In this document: positions 1 through 10,000 of the stretch, piece by piece
How the letters are laid out: every line of letters starts with the position of its first letter
How positions within the stretch are numbered: position 1 is the stretch's first letter
Origin: Datnioides undecimradiatus
Taxonomy: Eukaryota > Chordata > Actinopteri > Lobotiformes > Datnioididae
Length of the DNA: 64,000 nucleotides
Direction: 5' to 3'
Assembly (NCBI GenBank): GCA_008933995.1
Contig: WARS01000025.1
Location: forward strand, 4,695,477 to 4,759,476
Notes under the pieces: model-generated
Seen by the model: only the letters and a program-made list of their open reading frames with translations
Told to the model about the DNA's origin: nothing
Databases searched by the model: none
Made by a program: the position numbers and the translations under genes

Positions 1-914
1 CATGTAAGGTACCGACAGGCAGCCTGAATGGCCCTTAGAGCTGCACATTTGTGACACCAGGATACTTCTACTTGTTTCCGTCACTCAGGTGTATGTGCAA
101 AGCATTACGTACTGTATGCCCGGTTTTACTGCAGAGCATTTGGCTGCAGAGCATTAGAGGGATAGAAGGACAGAGGGACAGACAGAGAGGAATGAGCTGA
201 CATTTTGATTAAGGTGCCAGCAAATTTTATTTGCCGTTTCAAAATGTCTCCTCCGTATTTCCCACTGGACATCTGAGGTTAGACAGGACAGGTATTCTGT
301 CCCAACTTCAGCTGTCAGGCATTGATCCTCTCTAGATTACACATCAGATGCAGCCACAGTTCACGTCAAGACAAGTGTTATAAATTATGGAGCAGCCAAC
401 AGATGAAGACTGCATCTCCTGGGCAGACGTGCAATGTACCTAATGGTAGAATTCAATGTACAGTTTAAACTGATGTAAAGGTCAATGGCATCCAAAGTGC
501 TGAGCTGGGATATTATTGACCTTGTGTAAATATCAGCTTGAATGAAATTATTCAAAAATGTGGATGCTTGTGCTCTAAAGCAAAGCCGTAATTTCGCTAA
601 AGCCACACTACCAGTGTTCCATGTTACCCAGCTCCATAAAATACTGCATTTAATGCCATTTGAACATGATTCAGAGCTAACTGAATGTGTTTATATCCAT
701 TTTCTCTGGACAAACAATTTAGACTCTATTAGGCTCCTGAATAAGCCACCGGGAATGCTTGCAGAGATGGAAAATGGAAAGCGGAACGTGCCAACCCTGA
801 ATTCTCTGTGACTCAAATAGGCAATTATCTCTTGTCATATTTACTGACTGACTCATTGCCAATCATTCTGATCTTACCTATTGTATGCTTCTGGTTCCTT
901 CTCCTATTGCACAG
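1..914. other. Unique AT-rich noncoding DNA
   Basis: I see no gene, repeat or RNA here. The open frames are under 90 codons, overlap each other on both strands and match no family I know. The last 30 bases become pyrimidine-rich (ttccttctcctattgcacag) and form the acceptor side of the candidate exon that follows. Confidence 0.6.
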
Positions 915-959
915 GCTCGTTTTCAGTCTTTCCCAGGTGCCCACTCAAATTGAACGAAA
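915..959 (+). other. Candidate 45-bp internal exon (unproven)
   Basis: Seen in the sequence: a strong acceptor tract (ttccttctcctattgcacag) ends at 914, and a consensus donor GTAAGT starts at 960. The enclosed 45 bases are open in two frames; the one I favour reads LVFSLSQVPTQIER. Forty-five bases would keep frame as a cassette microexon. Against it, I recognise no protein, and no partner exon of the same gene can be linked to it. A good acceptor and donor 45 bases apart can arise by chance in 64 kb, and a similar pair sits at 42287-42331. Confidence 0.2.
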
Positions 960-1835
960 GTAAGTAGGACAAGTAGGAGCTGCATAATCATCTCATCTAA
1001 ATGGTGCAGAAATCCAGCAGGGCATCGTGTTTGTACTGCATCCGACGGAGAAAAATCAGCGAGCAAATTTGATTCCAAATCATTTTCTCCACATGCACAT
1101 AAGACTACTTCAATTTATTCCAGTCGAGCCACACATGAGTGGGTAATCATGATTTGTTAGCGATGTGAGCAGACAGTAAACATGACTAAAGTCATGAAGC
1201 ATAAATCGTCAGTTGCGGGTGCATATGCTAACAGTCGCATTCATTCACATGGGGACAAACCCAACGGTTTATCTGCAGTGAGATTTGCTACATCTTGGAT
1301 TCAAGTGGCTGTTTATGTGTGTGAATGTGTATCTGGCTGTGCTGTAAGATTATTCATGTATGGGTGCACTTCTTTGTGGTTTAGAATTGGGTTTATTCGA
1401 CATGCCCGCCAGCCAGGAAATGAAACTGAACTGGTTGCTACGGCAAAGGGAGTCTTCCTGTTTACCCATAATCCTGTGCCAAAGATTTAACCTGATGTGC
1501 TGGGTGTCTTTCCTATAATTCCATAACCATGGGCTGCCTGCTCCCCTTAAGCTGTGCCCTCTGGTATGAGCCTGAGAGGATGAGAAAGCCCATCTCTTCA
1601 CTGCTCACTCTAAATCTGACAGTCTCTCTGTGCCTTACAGGGTGAGGAGGGGAAATATTTTTTTTCTCACTTCCCAGAGGGAGATGGGTGAGTGCCATGC
1701 TCACAGCATATAAGAAGATCACACGGCGATGCTGAGGAGTTGGCCATTTCATGGCAACTCTCTGCCGTGACAGATGGGCAGTGTGCTATTGCCATAGCCT
1801 AGAGTTTAAAAACCCAAGCTGCTTACTGAGTAAGT
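960..1835. other. Unique noncoding DNA
   Basis: No gene or repeat is recognised. A 102-codon open frame at 1182-1490 has no domain, no supporting splice sites, and overlaps another open frame on the opposite strand. I treat it as chance. Confidence 0.55.
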
Positions 1836-2130
1836 GAGAGGAACAAGGAGAGAGATTGTGGGTGGAGCTTCCGGAGGATGGAAAAAATAAGAAGCAGAGA
1901 GATGAAAAGAGACATGAAGAGTGGACGAGGCGAGCGAATGAAGACATAAATACTGTAGTTTGACAAAGAGGAGAAAAGAGCGCTGATAAGTACAGCTCTG
2001 AAAACACTAAGCAAGATGAAGAGAATGCAACATGCCATGACGTGAACAGTTGCAAAAGAAGACAAAAAGCAAAAGAAGAATGAAAGAGACAGATTGGTGA
2101 CTCCTGAAGCATGTGAGGGGAAAGAGAGCG
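1836..2130 (+). repeat. Purine-rich low-complexity tract
   Basis: The + strand is dominated by G and A runs such as gagaggaacaaggagagaga. The hydrophobic, Ser/Leu/Phe-rich open frames on the - strand across this stretch (about 110 and 169 codons) are readings of the pyrimidine strand and are not credible proteins. Such tracts are common in fish intergenic DNA. Confidence 0.7.
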
Positions 2131-3820
2131 AGTGAGGGAGAGAAAACACACCCAATAATATAGACAGCCTTGTGGGAGACTGTCTACGTACAGCGTGAGC
2201 ACTAAATTAGTTTCCCACAGGGAGCTCATCTGCCGCTGAGAGGAGCCACAGAAAACCTTCTGGCCACGATCCAAATGGAGACGATGATTTGACATATTTC
2301 CTTATTAACAAATGATTTGCTGTGTCAGGACGGGAGAAACCCCTGGCTGCTAATGGAAAGAAATTGCTAAAATATTTCTGGTTATTGGTAACAGACTGCT
2401 TCTGAGTCCTGTTTTATAACATTAGTATTCATCGATGCTGCATCTTTGAATGTTAATAAGAAAAAGAGGACAGGCTTTGGAGATGCTGCACTGTGTACGC
2501 TGCAGTGCCGATATCTTACGGTAGAGTTTTCCATAGTGGAGGACATTTTCAGATCTTTAACTACAGCAAGAAGTACAAATAAATTACAGTTAAAACAATT
2601 AATTACATGTGAACCAAAATATACATTATGCAGCAAAATGACCTCATTAAAACTTCAATGCTTTAATGTGTAAGCAGTATTTGACTTTTGCAAATGAGGA
2701 AGGTGGGGCTAGTTTTACTTTATACAGTTTGGTAGTTTAGTCCACTGGGTCAAAGTCTAGGTCGGAGCCTCACCTGGGGGTCTCAAGATAAACGTGGAGG
2801 ATCATGAGATGATGAATGGAGTATGAAAGAAGAACAACTGTTTTGCTGCACGTTTATAATTACTTAAAAAAAAAGATGGGAGGATTTCCTTTGACACATT
2901 TATTAAGATCAGTTGAGGAAAGAAAAAAAATGCTCCCATGATGCTTAGCAGCATCCCTTTGTGTTCCTGCGGCCCTGCAGCTTACTGATGACTGTTATTT
3001 GAATGAGTTCAGGATCATACACGTCCAACTCTGATACTGTTGCATTTCTGGCTAACAGGCTAACTTCAGAAGTGGCTTTTAGAAGACTCATATCCTTCCT
3101 CTGCTTGTGGGCTTATTCTCTTCTGCTCAACTGTCAAATGGTCAATTATGTGCGGTGTACTCACAATTGACAATAATCAGTAAGGGAAGGAAGTGACAAT
3201 CATCCGGACTAGAGGAGGGACAGGAAATGAATAAAATCCCCTTTGTGCTCAGGTGGTAACGCTGACGAAGTTATCTTGGCTGTTCTCTTTGACAGAAATG
3301 TGAAAGCCTGGGGAATTTTATTAATTCACGGTAAACAAAGGGGTGTTATCACACTCAAGTTGTCAGGTATAAGTGCTATACTGTGATCATTAGCACTAAT
3401 GAAATGTCTCTCAATCAATGTGCGCTCAGAACTAATTGTATAATTGCAGCAATTGTGGAGACAGCTCTGGTATGTCTGACCCCTTTATGACTCTAAATGA
3501 GGTATTCTGGTAATTGTGAAGCCACTGGCGAGCATATACTGCGAGAAATGTAAAACCATCAGGACCGACGGGATGAGAAAATTGGAAATAACAAGTTACT
3601 TATCCCTTGTAACTACATTTTTAATGGCTGTGTGCAACAAACAGGAGTTATGTTTGACAAAGAGCAGCTCCAGCAAAGCAACCTACAGGAACAGTCCACT
3701 CCTCCACTGACATAACAGAAAATGAAGTTTAATTTCATAAGGTGACACATTTTCTTGTTAATTTAAGTCTCAGAGGCTTCAATACTGTTGACATATATTG
3801 GTTTTTTGTATACATTCAAG
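2131..3820. other. Unique AT-rich noncoding DNA
   Basis: Nothing gene-like is seen. Short A-runs occur near 2864 and 2924. The stretch 3340-3500 has several TAAT/ATTA cores and could be regulatory, but I have no stronger evidence. Confidence 0.5.
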
Positions 3821-4060
3821 AGTTTCCGGTGCCACCGAGCTAAGGCTCCGGATGCAGGCGATTATTTTGCAGAGCTGAGGTGTGATCCGAGCAAGCCTCT
3901 GCGCGCCTCTGGAGCACTGACAGAATCAATACATCTAAAGTAGAAATCAAACCCTTGCAAACTGAGACACTCACACACACTTCCACCTCAGTGTGCATCC
4001 ACTCCCGATACACCGGAGCTCGAAATCAGGCGCTTTCCCAGAAGACAAGTGGGGCTTTTG
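3821..4060. other. Moderately CpG-containing unique segment
   Basis: CpG dinucleotides are commoner here (for example ctgcgcgcctctgg near 3898 and caccggagctcgaa near 4011) than in the flanks. No splice-bounded open frame is evident. The segment could be a weak CpG cluster or a conserved element; I cannot separate these without alignment. Confidence 0.3.
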
Positions 4061-5544
4061 GTCTACTCCACAGACACACGCCATGCTATACATATATATA
4101 GGTGTACGCGTGCTTTCCCATTCACTCTGTTTGCGCGCACGTTTCCCTGATCCCCTGTAGTGGAGCTGGCTTTCTTCAGCCTCCAATTTATTGTGAATTA
4201 CCAGCTGTCCCGCCAGCAGCCTCAATGAACACTGTATGTGATCCTCTCTACTTCTCTTTATTTATAAACTACTTCCTTTCAGATTTGCTCAGTGAGGAAA
4301 AAAACAACACTCCCTCCTTCCACAGCTAGCCAGAGGAGAGACATGACACTGCATGCAAGGTGCAACAAATCAGAAATGTAACAAAACATCACATCTCCAG
4401 ACTAAGTCTCCTGTCCATCTGTTGTGTCGTTATTTACAGGTTAGAGAGGCAGTGAGTGACAGGGAAGAGAAAGGGTGGGGCAGTGAGGAACATAACGGTT
4501 GAGCACACTGAGGAGAGAAGAAGCACGCAACCTTCACATGCTCCCTATGCATTGCAAATCATGCTTACGTTAGGCGGCCATCATCTTTTATGCAAATTGT
4601 TTGAGTGCCGCAACAGTGTCTTATACATATTCATGCTGCAGGAGGAACATGGCACCTGTCTGCAGGCCGGCTGGTTCCGTTAAATCTCTGCGTTAATGTA
4701 GAGCATATGCAGAGGGGACAGGGTGATTATGCATGAGCAGATGAGATGTTTTTTCCAAGGGTGAGACTTGAAGAGGAGTGACTTGCAACGAAACTACTCA
4801 ACATTCTTATCCCCGATTTTGTATCACTGTATGTCTAAATATTACCACAAGGGTCGTGTAGGGTTTTTCTTCCTATATTTAAATTCTCACTTTGCCATAT
4901 CTGCATTTAATCTAATGTAGAGAATGGGTTCAGGTGCACGCCCAGTATTTCTGCACACTGTGCTGTTGGGAGCTGCACGTGCATCTGAGAGTGTACTGGA
5001 GTAAACAAGCAAAGGTACGTTTCAGAGGATGGGTGGGTGGGCAGTCAGTCAGTCAGCCTGCCAGTGGGAAGAGCAGTCAGGCAGAGGTCAGGCCTGTCGT
5101 GGTCTGATCACACCAGCAAGGGGATCTGGGCCTTGTCACAGCCATGACAGAACCAAAATGTGTCAGGATGAGGGCAACAGGCTGTCTCTGTCTTCCTGTG
5201 TCCCACCAGAGTGATGCTGCCGTGCCCAAACTTACCTTTGGGGGTGTCATGAGAGTCATGGACCACAGTTTTGGCAATAATTACATCAAAATGAGCTGCG
5301 ATCTGTAGAGTGTGAGGTCATATCGATACAGTGAAAGTCCATATGGTCACGTCAAATACAGTTTACCCAGAGCACATCTGTGTAGCTTGCCAGTTTATAT
5401 GATAGATGGGAGTTAAAGCAAAAGGTGGAGATCAACAAAATGGAAATTTATCAACAAAACAAAAAGACCACGAGGGACTGTGTGCCATTTTTTTGTTACT
5501 TGGACTCTGAATTTAGGTTATAGCTTGAAGGGAACTAAGGGAGA
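4061..5544. other. Unique noncoding DNA with one POU octamer
   Basis: A perfect octamer ATGCAAAT lies at 4590-4597 on the + strand. Near 5031-5057 there are short tandem tetranucleotides, GGGT followed by three AGTC units. No open frame here is convincing. Confidence 0.5.
4590..4597 (+). promoter_or_regulatory. POU octamer ATGCAAAT
   Basis: This is an exact match to the octamer bound by POU-domain factors (Oct/Brn family). A single site means little. It is one of ten that I found by eye in the window. Confidence 0.35.
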
Positions 5545-5559
5545 GTCACAAGAGATCCT

Positions 5560-5797
5560 CGATAGCACTCGAGCACACGACCATGCGCACACGGAGACGC
5601 TCGTAAACACGAACAAAGTGACACATACACGCGTACAAGGATTCAATGACCCGCCGCACGCGCACCAGAGAGCGCTCGGACAACCCAAAAAGCCTCGGCA
5701 ATATGACTTACCTAACTGAAAGCTACGCTCAGCAAATTGGACAACGCAAATTGCGAGGACATGTTCGCCGTCCTGCACCCCCCCCTCCTTCGCGGCG
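5560..5797. promoter_or_regulatory. CpG-rich block, possible small CpG island
   Basis: By hand count there are 25 CpG dinucleotides in about 240 bases, in a window where CpG is otherwise scarce. Examples are the ccgccgcacgcgcac stretch near 5651 and tcgcggcgctc near 5790. CpG clusters of this kind often mark promoters or constitutively unmethylated regulatory DNA in vertebrates. On the - strand a consensus splice donor lies inside it at 5706-5711, so an antisense-oriented first exon ending at 5712 is possible. No recognisable protein is encoded; the - strand frame through the block has no domain I know. Confidence 0.4.
5706..5711 (-). other. Consensus 5' splice donor on the - strand
   Basis: Reading the - strand, the sequence is GTTAG followed by GTAAGT, a close match to the vertebrate donor consensus. 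Its position inside the CpG-rich block makes a first exon of a - strand transcript plausible. No transcript evidence is available. Confidence 0.25.
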
Positions 5798-5815
5798 CTC
5801 CTCTCCTCTTCCTTT

Positions 5816-6215
5816 TGAAAGGCATCTCTGCTGGTTTCAGGGCTGTGTAATTATCCCCCGGTTCTAAAGCAGACATTAGTGAAGACATCCCGCCACTCTT
5901 ACAGGGATCCCATTAAGACAGGTAATTAAAGGCGGCGCAAAGGAAAATTGGCTGAGGAATGCATATTGAAAAGAGCCTCAAATATGGCCAATAAATCTCC
6001 TGCCTGTCTGTCTTTAGGGTGCTTTGTTTGAGTGCATTATTCAGGAGCCTCTTGTTGGCTGAGGCCTGAGAGAAACATATGCTGACAGGATGGGGGACAG
6101 AGAGGGTGGCCAAGTGGTGGCCATTTTGTAGGTGACCTACTTCTGTTTTAATGAATAGAGGAATGGGAGGATGTGAGGAGGGTTTAAGGGTGCCTTGCCA
6201 AAGAGAGCCATTTGT
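5816..6215. other. Unique noncoding DNA
   Basis: No gene, repeat or RNA is recognised in this stretch. Confidence 0.5.
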
Positions 6216-6690
6216 CCTTGCCGCGCCTTCAGTAGATAGCGCGGTACAAATATTACAGAGCCCTTGGTATCCCCAGGTGAGAGCAATGCTTTTAAATTAC
6301 GCCGAGGCTGATTTATCCAATTCGCACGTCAGCTGTGGTAACAAAGGCATTCATCAGAAGCGCCTGATTTGCATTCCACACAGCGCACGACCTAAGTTTT
6401 GCTCCCCTGTCACACCAAGCGATGTTTATAACCCTAATCATATTATGGTATTCCGATGAACATTTTCATCACCTAACACCTCCTGAAAGCGCCGTAGCTG
6501 AGCCGCTGATGAGTCCAGCCATCATCAATTGATTGAACATTCAAGTGGAAAAAAGCCCGGCTTGAAATCAAGGGCTCGGCGCAGCATGAATATTGACAAT
6601 TCAGAGATGACGTGGGATAGAGACAATGGAAGGCAAGGCATCGATACGATTGTAAATGGAAACAATCGATAGCGCGTAACATTCAGGAAA
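6216..6690. promoter_or_regulatory. Candidate conserved noncoding element
   Basis: This is complex sequence with no low-complexity content, balanced base composition and a high density of developmental-type sites. They include a POU octamer (- strand, 6367-6374), several TAAT/ATTA cores, ATCAATTGATTG near 6526, and ATCGAT motifs near 6641 and 6667. CpGs are also preserved. These features are typical of vertebrate conserved noncoding elements near developmental genes. The judgement rests on sequence texture only; no alignment was possible. Confidence 0.35.
6367..6374 (-). promoter_or_regulatory. POU octamer (ATTTGCAT on +)
   Basis: This is an exact reverse-complement octamer, set inside the element-like block 6216-6690. 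Confidence 0.4.
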
Positions 6691-7170
6691 GAGGGGTCAT
6701 GAGAGAAAGTGCTCGGATGCGCAGTCTAACTCAGACTGCTATAGAGGTATGTGTCAATCCAATACCTGCAGCTACAGAGGACTTAGGAGAAGCTAAGGAG
6801 CAGCAGCTCTCAACTGGAGCCTGGATTGGATTCTTATTTGGAGTCCCGAGAACTTCCCTGAATCACCTTTAATATGGACAAATGACTCTCATTATCTTCT
6901 TCTCTATTGAATACCAGTTACTGGAGTAGGCCTTTAAGAAAGGAAATCTGATTCAAGAGGGCTCTCCATCTCTCCCCTCCTTTCCTTTCCTCCCGCTCTC
7001 TCCTTCACTGTCTGTTATACACAAGTGAGCACAGCCTGGAGAATACAGGGATGCACACTTCAATTTAGAAAGCATGAATAAACAATGGGGTTTCCATGTG
7101 CTGCAGAAATTTCCCCTGGCGGTGTTCACTCACACACTCTATAGCCGATACACTTGCACACATGTAGAAC
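6691..7170. other. Unique noncoding DNA with a short pyrimidine tract
   Basis: A CT-rich stretch lies at about 6961-7010. No gene is recognised. Confidence 0.5.
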
Positions 7171-7285
7171 TCCGGCTCGCTCTGTGGGACCCACGCGGGC
7201 TCTGTGGAACGGTTACTGATACAGATATTTGGTGCCATAAACACCGACGCGATGCCAGATATCCGCGCGCGCACACGCGGTATCT
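7171..7285. other. CpG-containing segment with alternating CG/CA run
   Basis: CpGs cluster here, and an alternating purine-pyrimidine run of CG and CA steps lies at about 7264-7279. Such runs can adopt Z-DNA. No coding potential is recognised. Confidence 0.4.
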
Positions 7286-7330
7286 CAAATCGCTAACTTT
7301 CCCTTACTGAGATACTGTGACACAAAAGTA

Positions 7331-7342
7331 AAAAAAAAAAAC
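7331..7342 (+). repeat. Poly(A) run
   Basis: A run of about twelve A residues, interrupted soon after by a C and then more A. Confidence 0.8.
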
Positions 7343-7369
7343 AAAAAACAGCTGGCTAGGTTTCATGCA

Positions 7370-7397
7370 CATACACACACACGCGCACACACACATG
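7370..7397 (+). repeat. Imperfect (CA)n microsatellite
   Basis: Alternating CA units are interrupted by CG steps. Confidence 0.85.
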
Positions 7398-7538
7398 CTG
7401 TCTCACAGACTTTGGCAACCGCATAGTTTTATGGGTGGTGATAGGGAGCACAAAATTACTTGCTCACAGCAGAGTATAGTGTCACAGTGAAAACTGCTGT
7501 GAACACAAATTTGGATAATGGTCTTACGTGCAAATACA

Positions 7539-7577
7539 TACACACACACAGATACACAGACACACACACACACATAA
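7539..7577 (+). repeat. Imperfect (CA)n microsatellite
   Basis: CA units are interrupted by GATA and GA steps. The long Val/Cys run in the - strand frame here is an artefact of this repeat. Confidence 0.85.
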
Positions 7578-7830
7578 GGAGAGAAACACAAACAGCCTGA
7601 AAGAACACCACTGCAGAGATCTTTGTTACAATCTATTTGAAGCAGACTTTCCTTAAGAGAGCACTGAGATGGAAACAAACTGTTCCTGCAATAAAGCCTC
7701 CCTTGGTGCACAAATTAGGATAAGAGACTCATGAGCATGAGTTAGATGTGCCTGTTTGGAGCATGTGCGAGTATGTGTGCGCGTGACTGAGATAACAGTC
7801 TACTGTACTTCTTCAGAATGTGTATGTGCG

Positions 7831-7892
7831 TGTGGGTTTGTATGTATGTGTGTGTGGGTTTGTATGTATGTGTGTGCGCCCCCCCCCCCCCC
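7831..7892 (+). repeat. 22-bp tandem repeat, GT-rich, ending in C14
   Basis: The 20-bp unit tgtgggtttgtatgtatgtg occurs at 7831-7850 and again at 7853-7872, giving a period of 22. The tract is followed by a run of fourteen C at 7879-7892. It is a polymorphic-type minisatellite, and the - strand frame through it is not a protein. Confidence 0.9.
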
Positions 7893-8460
7893 GTCCTGGT
7901 CCCTTTAATTCTGTGAGCTAAGATAATGAGAATTTTATCTGCAGCTCCTCTGAGGCGTGGGGCTCTGATTGAATGGGAGCAGAGTGTAACGGATGAGACG
8001 AGCGATAGCGGGCCGGCTAGGTTACACTCAGGCAGGCTAACGCACCACCAACGTGCTCTATGGGGAAACACGGAGAGTGTGTTTGTGCCAGCGCTGAGGG
8101 AGGTAATGGAATGTGCTGTGTACCTGTGACAAACTGAGAGCCCCTTGGGTTGTGAAGGATGCCACGGCTGTGATAATAATAATACTCACTATGAGTCTGA
8201 AAATAGGACATGGTGCAACACTGCACCATGCAACTCTCAGCAGTGGTTGACCATGGGCATGTTTATGATTATTCAAGCGGTAAACTGCCCAATGCGTATT
8301 CGTATATATGCAACATCGTCTTTTGTACCCCTTTCTTGTAATTCCTATGATTAATCGTTTCCTCTGAAATGATCTCCTTAATGGCACACCTGATAAGTCT
8401 GATGTCAGATTCAGATAGAGAGCCTTAAGGTAAAAATTAATGAGATTAATCAAATTAATT
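7893..8460. other. Unique noncoding DNA
   Basis: It contains one perfect inverted repeat, listed separately, and several TAAT cores at its end. Open frames of up to 131 codons on the - strand have no recognisable domain. Confidence 0.5.
8209..8230. repeat. Perfect 9-bp inverted repeat, 4-nt spacer
   Basis: CATGGTGCA (8209-8217) is followed by ACAC and its exact complement TGCACCATG (8222-8230). In RNA or single-stranded DNA it would form a tight hairpin. It is too short for a microRNA precursor, and no terminator role is expected in this kind of genome. Confidence 0.85.
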
Positions 8461-10000
8461 AAATTGTATAACTTCTCCTCAATGTGGAACGCTGCCTCAG
8501 CCAGAACCGAAACAGCCTCTCCTGCTGTTTCCTCTAGTGAAATCTTTTTATGGTCATATTCAACAGTTTTATGTCAAAGAAGCAATAATCCTAAAATCAT
8601 GTCTCGTTTAATTGGCCGCCATCACTTTTTATCTATGACCCAGAAAGAGATACTTATACAGTAAATACATTTTACTTGCTCGTCTAATTGTGCAGAAGAG
8701 GATGAGAGGCGATGGTTTGGCTAAAAATAAGCCAGTGTCTGCAGGATGTAAATCATATGATTATGGAAATAAGAGCTGTAGATTGTCAAACTCTATTCCG
8801 GTTAAAACTAAGAAGTCTGACCTGTCAGTAAAAGCAGATACACACCTTTAATTATCAAAATGACGATGCCTGAATGTTATTTTACGTTTACAGATGCTGA
8901 TAAACAAGCTCTTTCTGCAGCATATTTATTCTAATAACATATCTAACAACAGCAGTGATTTCTAAAGTACATTCCCGAGTATGTGTTTTGTTTTTAGGGA
9001 GGGAACAGAGGGTCATTTTTAATCTTTCCACTTTCTTGGAAAGGTGACATTGTCCTCTGTGTGTTAAACATGTGGGGTGACCCTGAAGTCCATGAGAGCC
9101 ATGCTAAGTCCATTACAGAATGACTCATCGTATTCAGTTTCCTCCCTGGTCCTCTACCCTCCGCTGTTTTCCTATGATAAGGATGCCAATGACTTCTTTG
9201 AGCTTCATGGCTGACGATCAAACAAGGCCCAATCTGCATCCATCCTCTCTCTTTCACGGCGATACTGAAAATCAGTCTCTTATAATGAAGCAGGAAAATG
9301 AGAAACTAGGTACAAAAGCTTCCCAGCCAACTTGTCTGCATATAAACCTAATGCATCTTCACTTTTGTCTAGTTTGTCAGCTTTTGCTCTGTGGGGTGTT
9401 CGCTAATCATCAAATCCTCCAAAGTTTTTTATTAACAAAAACAGATTCTCAGATTCATTACCCTCATTGCAAGGCTTGCAAAACTTTTTTTCCCCCTCGT
9501 AACCAAGCTTTTCTTCAAATAATAAATCTGACGAAGAAGATTTAAAAAGCTAATTTTGAAAGAATTGGTAAAAAACCATGCTGAGAGATATTGGCATGCC
9601 AGGCTAATGGGAAAAGGAGTGGTCTGACACTTAGATGACAGAGCAATTGTTTGGCAGTGTTAAGCAAACAATGGCCAACTCAGAAGAAGGAAGTTCACCA
9701 TTTCATAAATTACAAAAGATAATGTTTTAAGAAGTATGGATGACTGCTAAACTTAAGTATGGACACTTGAATAGAGGATTATTCATAGCTTCTGGCAAAT
9801 GTCAACAGTGATCCCTCTCCAGATGAGATATGAGCTGTGCTTACATTTGATGGGCATGGACACATATTCTATATGCATTAAATATGGGCTACGTAAAAGG
9901 ATTCTAGTGTTCCTTCTATAATGTCAGTAATACTAAATGGTTGTCACGTCATGTATACGTACTGTGAGCATATTGTATTTCCATTAAAGGCTGATACATG
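8461..10000. other. Unique AT-rich noncoding DNA
   Basis: A 141-codon open frame at 9120-9545 overlaps an open frame on the other strand and has no recognisable domain. I see no repeat. Confidence 0.5.

Noticed and set aside
1786..2295. 169-codon - strand open frame rich in Ser, Leu and Phe
   Set aside because: It is the complement of a purine-rich tract, with no domain, no splice context and a second overlapping frame of similar composition.
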